From NCBI RefSeq assembly GCF_003864295.1, contig NZ_BDQK01000013.1, forward strand, positions 434,001 through 498,000: a stretch of DNA of 64,000 bases. The letters run 5' to 3'. How positions within the stretch are numbered: the first letter of the stretch is position 1; every line of letters starts with the position of its first letter. A program made the translations under genes and the position numbers. The stretch is from Aphanothece sacrum FPU1. Lineage in GTDB: Bacteria > Cyanobacteriota > Cyanobacteriia > Cyanobacteriales > Microcystaceae. The notes under the pieces were generated by a model, which was given only the letters and a program-made list of their open reading frames with translations, ran no database searches and was not told the origin of the DNA. Positions 28,290-37,066 of this stretch are shown here, piece after piece.

Positions 28290-29270
28290 GTGAAAATTAA
28301 AGATATTGGGGAACAAGGATTATTAAAAAAGCTTCAATCTTTCTGTCCAAGTGATATTATAGGAGATGATGGAGCGGTTTTATCGATTAATCCTCAACAA
28401 CAATTAGTCATCACTACAGATGTTTTAGTCGATAATGTCCATTTTAGCGATCGCACAACTCCTCCTGATACAGTCGGATGGCGGGCAGCTACCGCTAATT
28501 TATCAGATTTAGCCGCTATGGGAGCCACTCCTATCGGTATTACGGTAGGATTATGTTTACCTGGAGATATGTCCGTCCATTGGGTTGAACAGCTTTATCA
28601 GGGCTTAGCCGAATGTCTACAAAGATACAATACCCCTATTGTTGGTGGAGATATTTGTAGTTCTTCCGTCACTACTATTAGTATTACCGCATTTGGCCAA
28701 GTAGAACCTAGCCGAGTCATTCGTCGTTGTGCTGCTCAGCCTGGGCAAGTTATTCTAATTACAGGATATCATGGAATGTCACGGGCTGGTCTAGAATTAT
28801 TGTTAAATCCCAAATTGGGGCATAATCTAACACCATCAGAGCAGGAATGCTTAATTTTAGCTCATCAACGTCCTAATCCTCGTTTAGATGTCCTTCCTTA
28901 TCTGTGGGATAAGATGGGAACGACTCAGATAGGGGGGATGGATAGTAGTGATGGGTTAGCAGATGCTGTGATTCAACTTTGTCGCATGAGTGGGGTGGGA
29001 GCAAAAATTGAGCGATCGCGGCTTCCTATTTCTCCGATTCTATCACAATGGGTATCTCCAGAACAAGCCTTAGACTGGGTTTTATATGGGGGAGAAGATT
29101 TTGAATTAGTTCTGTGTTTACCAGAAAATTTGGCCCTCGAATTACTCAAAAATTTAGAGGAAGGGGCGGCGATTATTGGTAAGATTATAGAGGAACCTCA
29201 AGTAATTTTAATCAAAGAAAATGGACAAAGAGATTTGAATTTATTTCAAGGATTTCAACATTTTTCTTGA
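28290..29270 (+). CDS. thiL: Thiamine-monophosphate kinase ThiL
   Basis: A 326-aa kinase that makes thiamine diphosphate from thiamine monophosphate with ATP. Motifs: GDDGAVLSIN and ITTDVLVDNVHF at the N-terminus, the GWRAATANLSDLAAMGA segment, PIVGGDICSS, and GGMDSSDGLADAV near residue 215. It fits the AIR synthase/PurM superfamily. The start is a GTG at 28290 (MKIKDIGEQGLL); no in-frame ATG nearby fits better. Length is as expected. Confidence 0.93.
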   Translation: MKIKDIGEQGLLKKLQSFCPSDIIGDDGAVLSINPQQQLVITTDVLVDNVHFSDRTTPPDTVGWRAATANLSDLAAMGATPIGITVGLCLPGDMSVHWVEQLYQGLAECLQRYNTPIVGGDICSSSVTTISITAFGQVEPSRVIRRCAAQPGQVILITGYHGMSRAGLELLLNPKLGHNLTPSEQECLILAHQRPNPRLDVLPYLWDKMGTTQIGGMDSSDGLADAVIQLCRMSGVGAKIERSRLPISPILSQWVSPEQALDWVLYGGEDFELVLCLPENLALELLKNLEEGAAIIGKIIEEPQVILIKENGQRDLNLFQGFQHFS

Positions 29271-29437
29271 CTTAAATTAATTAGTTTATTGAGGATGGTT
29301 GTTTAATTATAGATTTATTAAATGATAAACATTTAATAAATTGAATTCGTTATGTCGCAGAAATTACGTAATCCCTATTGCAAAAAAAAAAAACTAGATC
29401 TATAATAGATTTTTATATAATTACTAGGGATTCAAAA

Positions 29438-31303
29438 ATGGAAAATAATAATAAGCAAAATTTTGCTAAACCAACTTGGCAATTTAATTTAGCTCTTTAC
29501 AGCTTTATTATCATTAGTGCCTTAATGATCTACGGATATAATTATCTTTCCTCTCAAATGATTCTGGAAATCCCGCCAATCATGGCAAAAGTTAATCCCA
29601 ACCTCTATATTAAGGATTTTACAGTCCAAGAGAATCTTCTCTTTACCCCAAGGTACTATTATCAAAATCTCATCGCTTTTCTGGTTAATTTAGGTCTTAA
29701 TTTTTCCTGGAGTCATTTTGTTTACTACATTATGTCTTTTTCCTCTTTTATCTTAGGATTATATGCCTTGGGTAAACACTTTGGTAATTCTCAATTATCT
29801 GCTGGAATTCTGGCTTTTCTAGGATTAATGGCCATTGAGGGAACGGTGGGCTATGTTTCTCTTTTTAGAACAGAACCCATTCCAGCAATTTTAGCAATGG
29901 GTTTCGCTATTTGGGGCGTTTATTTTAGTTTTTGTCAACGCTGGATACTTGGCTATTTCTTTTTTGGCTTAGCAGCCCTAATCCATATTTTAATAGGTCT
30001 TCTTGGCGGAGTTATGTTAGCTCCTTTATTATTGCTTAATACTCTCAAAAATCGTCGATTTCGTATTTTTATTTCTGCGGTAATTATCTTTACTATTTTT
30101 CTTGGTTTGATCTATATACCAATGCAATTAACAGGAACTACTAATACAGGAAAAATGAGCAATCAAGAATTTGTCTATCTCTATGGTTATCTTCGTGTTC
30201 CTCATCATATAATTCCTTCTGTATTTCCTATTCAAAATTGGCGCACTTTTATTAATTTTATGCTAGGGGGAATTTTGTTGACATTAATTTCAGATAAATT
30301 AGAGTTAATCGATAAGAAAAGCATAATTATTGTTATTTCAACTGCATTTTTTTGTCTTTTTTTAGGATATATTTTTGTTGAAGTATATCCCTTAGCTTTG
30401 GTAGCTAAAATGCAATTAGCCAGAACTACTCCCTTCGCTATGCTAATGGTGTTAATTGTTATTAGTGTATTAGCCCAAGAATACTATCAACAAAGGAACA
30501 TTGGGTTAATTTTATTCTTAATTATCACAGCAACAACTCACAATGGATCATTCTTATTATTTCTCTTAGCCTTTGTTTTCATTATTTTAAAACTAACTAA
30601 TAATACTCAAATTATTCAGTCTAGATTAACTGCTTGGATAACTGGAGTAGGTGCAATTCTCTTTTTGGTTTTATACCCTCTACCTAGTTCTTTAACTGAG
30701 ATCATTAATCGTTTATTTTTCAAGTTTCTTTTACTGTTTATTTTTCTAATTCCCTTTTTTCTAGAACAATGGCTAGGTTATGGTCAAAAAATCCAGGTCT
30801 TAGTTTACGGATTATCTTTAGGAACTATTGTGTTTTTTGTGTTAGGATTAGCTCAAGCTTTACCAACAAATTTAGCAAATCTTTTTCTCAAAAACCTGGC
30901 AATTACAGAACAACCTCCGTCCAATAATAGCTTGGAAATAATTACCTTGAAATTTCGGGATTTAAGCCCTCAAGATGCCTTAATTGTAGTTCCTCCATCC
31001 GAAGCGGAATTTCGCCTATATTCTCAACGTTCTGTCGTTGTTGACTTTAGAAATTTTCCTTTTAGTGATCAAGGTTTACAAGAATGGGCTATTCGTATTA
31101 AGGCAATTTTAGGAACGAATAATCCTCCCTTATCTTGGCGTAATGTCGATTCCTTTTATCAAAATCGTAGTGCTTCCGATTTAGAAAAAGCGGCTAGAAG
31201 CTATGGTGCTAATTATATCCTAACTCAAAAAAAATGGCATCCAAATATCAAGGGAAAGATCTTTATCCAAGACAATAAATGGATAATTTACCAACTCAAT
31301 TAA
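29438..31303 (+). CDS. Polytopic membrane protein (DUF6798/glycosyltransferase-like)
   Basis: A membrane protein of about 621 aa with some 12 hydrophobic helices and a C-terminal soluble part (about 520-621) containing DALIVVPPSEAEFRLYSQRS. The general layout resembles GT-C type glycosyltransferase-like proteins, but I recognise no catalytic motif with certainty. The start is the ATG at 29438 (MENNNKQNFAKPTWQF), with AGGGA upstream. A TTG 20 codons earlier is in frame and weaker. It stands between thiL and a truncated META-domain gene. The function remains unassigned. Confidence 0.65.
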   Translation: MENNNKQNFAKPTWQFNLALYSFIIISALMIYGYNYLSSQMILEIPPIMAKVNPNLYIKDFTVQENLLFTPRYYYQNLIAFLVNLGLNFSWSHFVYYIMSFSSFILGLYALGKHFGNSQLSAGILAFLGLMAIEGTVGYVSLFRTEPIPAILAMGFAIWGVYFSFCQRWILGYFFFGLAALIHILIGLLGGVMLAPLLLLNTLKNRRFRIFISAVIIFTIFLGLIYIPMQLTGTTNTGKMSNQEFVYLYGYLRVPHHIIPSVFPIQNWRTFINFMLGGILLTLISDKLELIDKKSIIIVISTAFFCLFLGYIFVEVYPLALVAKMQLARTTPFAMLMVLIVISVLAQEYYQQRNIGLILFLIITATTHNGSFLLFLLAFVFIILKLTNNTQIIQSRLTAWITGVGAILFLVLYPLPSSLTEIINRLFFKFLLLFIFLIPFFLEQWLGYGQKIQVLVYGLSLGTIVFFVLGLAQALPTNLANLFLKNLAITEQPPSNNSLEIITLKFRDLSPQDALIVVPPSEAEFRLYSQRSVVVDFRNFPFSDQGLQEWAIRIKAILGTNNPPLSWRNVDSFYQNRSASDLEKAARSYGANYILTQKKWHPNIKGKIFIQDNKWIIYQLN

Positions 31304-31374
31304 GGAAAACAAAACTGGGAAATCTTTACTCTTAAGTAACAATTTTTGTTATCATCAATTTTTAACGCTAACCC

Positions 31375-31605
31375 ATGACTATAATGATTAAAAATCAGAC
31401 GCTAATTACAATTTTGTGTTCCCTAATTTTGACTTCATTTTCTGGGGTATATACAAGTCAAATAAATCCAGCGATCGCGGCAGAAACTGAAGTAAATAAC
31501 CCCTTAGACAATACAGAATGGGAATTAGTAAGTTGGGATGAATCTCAACCCTTGGGCGAAAAACGTCCTACCATATCTTTTACCAATTATCAAAAGTTAT
31601 GTTAA
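31375..31605 (+). pseudogene. Truncated META/HslJ-like lipoprotein or secreted protein
   Basis: A 76-codon frame with a signal-peptide-like start (IKNQTLITILCSLILTSFSG) and then NTEWELVSWDESQPLGEKRP and TISF. That is the beginning of the META domain (NTxWxLxSW...P.LxF). It stops at TNYQKLC right where the domain should continue into its GCN...Y core. It is probably the remnant of a gene of about 150 aa. Confidence 0.55.
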
Positions 31606-31632
31606 AACTAATCAAGTATCTGAAAATACATT

Positions 31633-32304
31633 ATGTTATTGTTACAATTTAGTACCTCTCATTATTGTCGAAAAGCTAGATTAGCATTAGGATACAAAAA
31701 GATTACCTATCAAGTCGAAAACTTGACCCCAGGATTACATATTCTGAAACTAAAACCGCTTACTGGGTTAACAACCATCCCCGTTTTATTACCCCAAAAA
31801 GCAGGAGAACCCGAAGCAGTCGCAGACTCAACCCGTATTTTTAAGTATCTCGAAACCTATCAAAGTGACCCTCCTTTATTATTACCTGATACCACTCAAC
31901 AAACCCAAGCTTGGTTATTAGAAGATTGGTTAGATGAAAGTATTGGCACAGCGACCCGTTTTGTGTATTATAATTATCGAGCAGGGGAAGGAAAATCTAT
32001 TGATTCATCATTATCAAGTCAACTGGTAATTAATGTTGTCCGTCGTCAATATGGTATTACTTCTGCGTCTGTAGAATTAGCTGCCCAACGATTAGAAACA
32101 GCTATGAATGTGTTATCTTGTTGGAAGACTCAACCCTATTTAGTTGGCGATCGCCTGAGTGTAGCTGATATCACAGCAGCAGCTTTACTTAGCCCTCTAG
32201 CTTTAATTCCTTTTTATCGTCAAACTTATCCCTGGTTGTTCGAGCGAATTGTTACAATTCATAACATATGTGGAGAAACTTTACCTCCGGGGTTGGAGCG
32301 ATAA
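31633..32304 (+). CDS. Glutathione S-transferase family protein
   Basis: A 223-aa two-domain protein. The N-terminal thioredoxin-like part starts MLLLQFSTSHYCRKARLAL, where SHYC lies at the usual active-site position, and the cis-Pro motif is in TTIPVLL. The C-terminal helical part includes PYLVGDRLSVADITAAALLS, the GST N-capping box and hydrophobic staple. The substrate is unknown. It shares one base with the next gene (stop TAA/start ATG at 32304), so the two are translationally linked. Confidence 0.85.
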   Translation: MLLLQFSTSHYCRKARLALGYKKITYQVENLTPGLHILKLKPLTGLTTIPVLLPQKAGEPEAVADSTRIFKYLETYQSDPPLLLPDTTQQTQAWLLEDWLDESIGTATRFVYYNYRAGEGKSIDSSLSSQLVINVVRRQYGITSASVELAAQRLETAMNVLSCWKTQPYLVGDRLSVADITAAALLSPLALIPFYRQTYPWLFERIVTIHNICGETLPPGLER

Positions 32305-32615
32305 TGAGATTAGCAGTCAACAGAAAGCAACTTTATGGGGTCATAGGCATGAGTTTAGTCTCATCCCTGTTAAGATTAGAGATAGCAGTGGCTTTACCCC
32401 CTCCAGACGAAATTCCTGAAGAAGTGTTACGGACAGAAATTATTACTGAGGGGCGATCGCCATTAAATGGAACACCCGTAACTGCGGCCGAATATGCCCA
32501 AATTGAGCAAAAATTAGCAGAAAGTGCCTATCCACCTCAATTAAGCTCTAATTTACAACATCTTATCTTCTTATTACAGGTAAGAAAGATGTTAAAAACA
32601 TTTTTTCCCTTATAA
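32304..32615 (+). CDS. Secreted hypothetical protein, downstream of GST
   Basis: A 103-aa protein starting MRLAVNRKQLYGVIGMSLVS, a basic start followed by a hydrophobic segment, so it is likely exported or membrane-anchored. The mature part is Pro/Glu-rich (PPPDEIPEEVLRTEIITEGR) with TPVTAAEYAQIEQKLAESAY, a pattern seen in cyanobacterial proteins of unknown function. The start overlaps the GST stop by one base. A start 12 codons upstream would lie within the GST gene and is unlikely. Confidence 0.65.
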   Translation: MRLAVNRKQLYGVIGMSLVSSLLRLEIAVALPPPDEIPEEVLRTEIITEGRSPLNGTPVTAAEYAQIEQKLAESAYPPQLSSNLQHLIFLLQVRKMLKTFFPL

Positions 32616-32734
32616 GGGTATTTTTGTTAGGTATTATTATCCATTTCTATGATCAATATCACATCATAATTCAAAGAAACGGAGTTATAACTAATGTATA
32701 AGTTCCATTAATTGAGTGATTTTGAGGAAATAAC

Positions 32735-33028
32735 ATGAAAATAGTTATTAAACTTAGTTATATATTTAATTCTACTTTAGTTTTGGGGTTAATATTTATT
32801 TTGTTGGGAGATAAATTTCTTCCTCAACCTTTAAGTACCGCTAGTGCAAATACTCGGAATAGTATTCAGACAACTGTTATTAAGTTTATGAAAAATGAAC
32901 GACAAGAGTATAAGAGTTTAAAAGGTGGAGAAGCAAAAACTCCAGTTAAATTTCGTAAAATGGGTACATATTTTGATGATCGTGTACAAGAAGCTGAAAA
33001 ACAAATTAATGTCAATAATAGTAATTAA
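32735..33028 (+). CDS. Small exported hypothetical protein
   Basis: A 97-aa protein with a basic N-terminus and a hydrophobic core (IFNSTLVLGLIFILLGDKFL) acting as signal peptide or membrane anchor. The remaining 60 residues are polar and basic (FMKNERQEYKSLKGGEAKTP) and end in NVNNSN. No family was recognised. The frame is complete and preceded by GAGGAAATAAC, a reasonable ribosome site. Confidence 0.5.
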   Translation: MKIVIKLSYIFNSTLVLGLIFILLGDKFLPQPLSTASANTRNSIQTTVIKFMKNERQEYKSLKGGEAKTPVKFRKMGTYFDDRVQEAEKQINVNNSN

Positions 33029-33048
33029 ATGATGTTTCCTAGAACGAG

Positions 33049-33423
33049 TTAAAGTCCTTTATTTGTAATAATAAAGCATAACTTGTCCGAGGAAACACTT
33101 TTACTAGCTTCTTGAGATCGAAAAGTAGTTGAACCCAAAGGATAAAAGCGAATCTCTGCTTCAAATAAATAAGCTTCTAATAACATTCCGAGTAATTTTT
33201 TATAAGATTCATGACGGCGACTCGGTGACATTATTTGTAACATTCCTTCTAGATATGTAACTCTAAATTGAGATTTATCTCCCATAATATTTAACCATTG
33301 TTCATAAATTGACCAACTCACTCCACTAATAATTAATAATTCTTCTGATTCATTGTTTTGTAATTCAGATAAATTAAGAAGCGTTTCTAATTGATTCAGA
33401 TTTTGTGTTAATAGTAAACTCAT
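33049..33423 (-). pseudogene. Uma2-family gene lacking its C-terminal half
   Basis: The frame gives 124 aa: MSLLLTQNLNQLETLLNLSE, then VSWSIYEQWLNIMGDKSQFR and VTYLEGMLQIMSPSRRHESYK, the Uma2 front part of the type with an ISPSxxHE motif. After STTFRSQEASKSVSSDKLCF the conserved PDxCFYI...PDL..EV core is missing and the frame ends ITNKGL. It is therefore about half the usual length. No other half was found nearby. Confidence 0.65.
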
Positions 33424-33515
33424 TATCTTAACTTTCCTCTATTCTCTCAATATATTCTATAATATAACTAGGTAACATAGCCATAAACTATCTATTATCT
33501 ATTGTTAATTATCAA

Positions 33516-35453
33516 ATGGACGTTCCTCGATTACATCCTGATACTCTAGAAGAAGTCAAACAAAGAGTTGATATTTATGATGTCATCTCAGATTATGTAG
33601 TGCTTAAAAAACAAGGTAAAGATTATGTAGGTTTATGTCCGTTTCATGATGAAAAAACCCCTAGTTTTAGTGTTAGTCCTACTAAACAGTTTTATCACTG
33701 TTTTGGTTGTGGGGAAGGGGGAACTGCCATTAAATTTCTCATGGAACTGGGAAAACAATCTTTTACTGAGGTTATTTTTGAGTTAGCAAAACGATATCAA
33801 ATTCCTATTAAAACTCTCGAACCAGAAGAACGTCAAGAATTACAACGTCAACTGTCTTTAAAAGAACAACTCTATGAAATTATCTCTTTAACTTCTAGCT
33901 TTTATCAGCACGCACTTTATCAACCTCAAGGAGAAATAGCCCTTAATTATTTAAAAGATAAACGTCAATTAAAAGATGAAACTATCCAAAAATTTGAATT
34001 AGGATATGCCCCGTCTGGATGGGAGACATTATATCATTATTTAGTTGAACAAAAACGTTATCCTCTGACTTTAGTTGAAGAAGCAGGGTTAATTAAACCC
34101 CGTAAAAATGGCAGTGGATATTATGATCAATTTCGAGATCGTTTAATGATTCCTATTCGGGATATTCAAGGGCGAATTATTGCTTTTGGTAGTCGCACAT
34201 TAGAGAATGAAGAACCTAAATATCTTAATTCACCAGAAACACCGTTATTTAATAAAGGTAGTATTTTATTTGGTCTAGATATAGCAAAAAATACAATTCG
34301 TTCTTTAGATAAAGTTGTTGTTGTAGAAGGGTATTTTGATGTTATTAAGCTTCATGAAGTAGGAATTACGAATACGGTAGCTTCTTTAGGAACTGCCTTT
34401 AGTCAAACCCAATTAAAACAACTATTAAGATATACTGAGTCTAAACAAGTTATTTTTAATTTTGATGCTGATAAGGCAGGAATTAAAGCAACACAACGAG
34501 CAATTAAAGAGATTGAATCTTTAATTTATTCGGGACAAGTTCAATTAAAAATACTGAATCTTCCTGATGGAAAAGATGCAGATGAATTTATTACATCTCA
34601 TTCTGATTCCCTGACAAATTATCAAAAATTGATTGATAATGCGCCTTTATGGCTTGATTGGCAAATTCAACAATTATTAGTGGGTAAAGATCTAAAAAAA
34701 GCTAATGAATTTCAGGAAGTGACTAAACAAATGATAGAATTATTAAATCATTTATCTGATAGTAATCAAAGAACTTATTATATTAATTATTGTGCAGAAA
34801 TTCTGAGTCAAAGTAAGGATAGATCAATGCTTTTTTATGTTGATAATCTATATAGACAATTGAAAAAGCCTCAATTAGTTAATAAAAAATTTTCCGTGAA
34901 TAAGGTTGAAGATACTTTACTCAAAGAAGCAGAAGAAACTTTGTTAAGAATTTATCTACATTTTCCTGAATATCGCTCAGAAATTTTGAACCATTTAGAA
35001 GAAAAAGATCTCGTTTTTAGTTTATCTAATCATCGATTTTTATGGCAGCAAATCTTAGAGATAGAAGAAAAATTAGAAAGACCCGATAATCAAGAATCTA
35101 ATCAACTGATTTATCAATTACAAGAAAGAATTTTACAATTATCTAACCCGATAAATAATATTAATCATTTATTCCGCTTAAATGAAACTAAAGAGTCTGA
35201 GGATAGGGAACGTTTTTCATTAGTCATTAATGCGGCTATTATTTCTATGGAAAAGACAAGTTTAGAAAAATATTGTAGATATTGTTATGAGAAATATATG
35301 AATCTTAACATAAAGATAAATGTCCCCTTTGACTCACAAGAAGATTTCTCCACTTTTCAATATTATTTCACTGAACACAGACTCAGCAAACAAAAAATAA
35401 TGAAACTTGAACGGTTATTAACTATCTCTCAACTCGATATTTATGGTGGATAG
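33516..35453 (+). CDS. dnaG: DNA primase DnaG
   Basis: A 645-aa primase that makes RNA primers for replication. The zinc-binding domain uses C41 and H44 (CPFH) with C62 and C65 (CFGC). The RNA polymerase core (about 120-430) includes YDQFRDRLMIPIRD and GSRTLENEEPKYLNS. The TOPRIM part holds VVVEGYFDVIKLHEVG (about 270-285) and NFDADKAGIKA. The last about 200 residues correspond to the helicase-binding domain and are less conserved. Length is normal. Heptamer repeats begin soon after its stop. Confidence 0.95.
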   Translation: MDVPRLHPDTLEEVKQRVDIYDVISDYVVLKKQGKDYVGLCPFHDEKTPSFSVSPTKQFYHCFGCGEGGTAIKFLMELGKQSFTEVIFELAKRYQIPIKTLEPEERQELQRQLSLKEQLYEIISLTSSFYQHALYQPQGEIALNYLKDKRQLKDETIQKFELGYAPSGWETLYHYLVEQKRYPLTLVEEAGLIKPRKNGSGYYDQFRDRLMIPIRDIQGRIIAFGSRTLENEEPKYLNSPETPLFNKGSILFGLDIAKNTIRSLDKVVVVEGYFDVIKLHEVGITNTVASLGTAFSQTQLKQLLRYTESKQVIFNFDADKAGIKATQRAIKEIESLIYSGQVQLKILNLPDGKDADEFITSHSDSLTNYQKLIDNAPLWLDWQIQQLLVGKDLKKANEFQEVTKQMIELLNHLSDSNQRTYYINYCAEILSQSKDRSMLFYVDNLYRQLKKPQLVNKKFSVNKVEDTLLKEAEETLLRIYLHFPEYRSEILNHLEEKDLVFSLSNHRFLWQQILEIEEKLERPDNQESNQLIYQLQERILQLSNPINNINHLFRLNETKESEDRERFSLVINAAIISMEKTSLEKYCRYCYEKYMNLNIKINVPFDSQEDFSTFQYYFTEHRLSKQKIMKLERLLTISQLDIYGG

Positions 35454-35480
35454 AGGTGGTGATGAGGTGATGAAGTTGTT

Positions 35481-35845
35481 ATAAATTATGAATTATAAAT
35501 TATGAATTATGAATTATGAATTATGAATTATGAATTATGAATTATGAATTATAAAGGTTCTACCGGACAAGTTATGCTAAATTATTACAAATGATATAGC
35601 TTAACTCTTAAGAGTTAAGCTATACAAACAAAGGTTGCCTACGCAACCTAGAATGGCTGTCCGCGCAGGCGGACTTAGTCTTTATAGGATAAGACTTGAG
35701 TCTGTTATTAATTATTAATTTAGCATAGTAAGTCCGATAGAACCATTATAATTCATAATTCATAATTCATAATTCATAATTCATAATTCATAATTTATAA
35801 TTTATAATTCATAATTCATAATTCATAATTCATAATTCATAATTC
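35481..35845. repeat. Heptamer arrays flanking a dispersed element
   Basis: At 35481-35555 the plus strand carries about ten AATTATG-type heptamers. At 35745-35845 the complementary form (ATTCATA) runs for about fourteen units. Between them (35556-35744) lies a copy of the GGTTCTACCGGACAAG element seen at 22332-22446, here with an added palindrome AGCTTAACTCTTAAGAGTTAAGC. The whole makes a giant inverted repeat. No gene is seen in it. Confidence 0.85.
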
Positions 35846-35933
35846 ACCCAAAAGGGTGATTCTGATGGGGGAAGAATTAATGATGAACTTAGGGCTAAAC
35901 TGGGCTTAAGTAGAAACACAGAGGAACAAGGCT

Positions 35934-36089
35934 ATGATGACAAAGAGTTTGCTAAATCAAGCCCTTCAATGGATCGTTAATCAGATTGCACAAGAAGTTC
36001 CCCCTAATTTGTCAGTCTGTGAATTTGACTGTAATGTCCCTGTTTGTACTCAAGAAACTTGGCTAAATTGTAGCAATTGTAAAAAGTAG
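35934..36089 (+). CDS. Small cysteine-rich protein (51 aa)
   Basis: A 51-aa frame: MMTKSLLNQALQWIVNQIAQ, then EVPPNLSVCEFDCNVPVCTQ and ETWLNCSNCKK. The five cysteines (CxxxCxxxxxC...CxxC) and the preceding amphipathic helix resemble small cyanobacterial proteins with a CEFDC motif. GAGGAA lies about 10 bp upstream of the ATG. It is followed at once by a palindrome that may end transcription. Metal binding is possible but unproven. Confidence 0.55.
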   Translation: MMTKSLLNQALQWIVNQIAQEVPPNLSVCEFDCNVPVCTQETWLNCSNCKK

Positions 36090-36112
36090 GGGCTAACGGC
36101 CGTTAGTCCCTA
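36087..36112. terminator. AGGGGCTAACGGCCGTTAG hairpin
   Basis: TAGGGGCTAACGGCCGTTAG and the following TCCCTA form an almost perfect palindrome that begins at the stop codon of the cysteine-rich gene. It is the same repeat type as at 25496-25529. Confidence 0.65.
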
Positions 36113-36143
36113 CAGAGTGTATTTCGCCATTAAAAATTAACCC

Positions 36144-37001
36144 CTAAAAAGGGTTATTGTCCTTCGCATCAGATACCAATTGATCTAATTCTTGCTGCAT
36201 TTTTGTGACAATTAAATTATAACAAGCATTCACATAAGCGTGATCATTAGCAGCTTTCCTCCCATATCTTTCAAACACAATGGGAGGACAAATGCGGGTA
36301 TAAATAGGAATAGGTAAGGGAATATTGGGCAAAGGGCCAAAAGCCAACCCCCAAGGTAATCCTAAATAAATCGGAAAAACTTGAGGATCAACATTATGTA
36401 TCCAAGGCATTATTCCCCATTCATTTAATTGTTTAGCTTGTTCATAACAATCACCAATCACAAATAAAGTTTCGTGAGATCCTACTGAAATCGCGGGAAT
36501 GATAGGAACTTCTTGCCGTAAAGCTAACTTAATAAAGCCTTTACGTCCAGCTAACTCAATTTTATGACGATCATGATAGGGACGAAAGACATCTTGGGCC
36601 CCTCCAGGATAGACTAAAACACTGGCCTCCCGTTCTAACGCCGCGATCGCCATTTTAGGATGGGCGCGAACAGCCCCTGTTTGCTCCGCCAAACGAGCTA
36701 AACTAGGATTAACAGCCCAAGCATTGGGGTGCATCAAACCATAAGTCAGGCGTTGAGTCCCAAACCGACGAAACCAATCATACATCATCATTGCCGTATC
36801 AGGAGAGGCTAAGCCCCCATTATGAGACCCCACCAGCAACATTGGCCCTTGGGAGGGGATGTGATGCCAACCGTCCGTTTTAACGCGAAAATAGTGACGA
36901 TATAGCCATTCCCAATAAGGCATCAACGACGCGATCACCTGGGGGTCACGTTCATCTAATGACCAACCTTTTTCTGGGGTAGAGGAGTTGTTTAGCTTCA
37001 T
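36144..37001 (-). CDS. Lysophospholipid acyltransferase-like protein
   Basis: A 285-aa protein of the acyltransferase superfamily (PlsC/DGAT2-like). The catalytic-type histidine lies in LLVGSHNGGLASPDT; the usual HX4D spacing is not exact here. The second block is LVYPGGAQDVFRPYHDRHKI, with GRKGFIKLALRQEVPIIPAI, as in diacylglycerol acyltransferase-like enzymes. Cyanobacterial relatives include Slr2103-type proteins that acylate plastoquinol or diacylglycerol, which is one possible role. The start MKLNNSSTPEKGWSLDERDP is good. It is divergent from argJ, 65 bp away. Confidence 0.75.
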   Translation of the reverse strand: MKLNNSSTPEKGWSLDERDPQVIASLMPYWEWLYRHYFRVKTDGWHHIPSQGPMLLVGSHNGGLASPDTAMMMYDWFRRFGTQRLTYGLMHPNAWAVNPSLARLAEQTGAVRAHPKMAIAALEREASVLVYPGGAQDVFRPYHDRHKIELAGRKGFIKLALRQEVPIIPAISVGSHETLFVIGDCYEQAKQLNEWGIMPWIHNVDPQVFPIYLGLPWGLAFGPLPNIPLPIPIYTRICPPIVFERYGRKAANDHAYVNACYNLIVTKMQQELDQLVSDAKDNNPF

Positions 37002-37066
37002 TTAACTTCTAACAGGAAATTCTCTTGATATAATCAGCTTTTGGACTAGCTTAACAGGTAATAAGG

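Noticed and set aside
35481-35845. Regular short repeats that might be a CRISPR array
   Set aside because: The units are contiguous heptamers without spacers, and no cas gene is present in the window.
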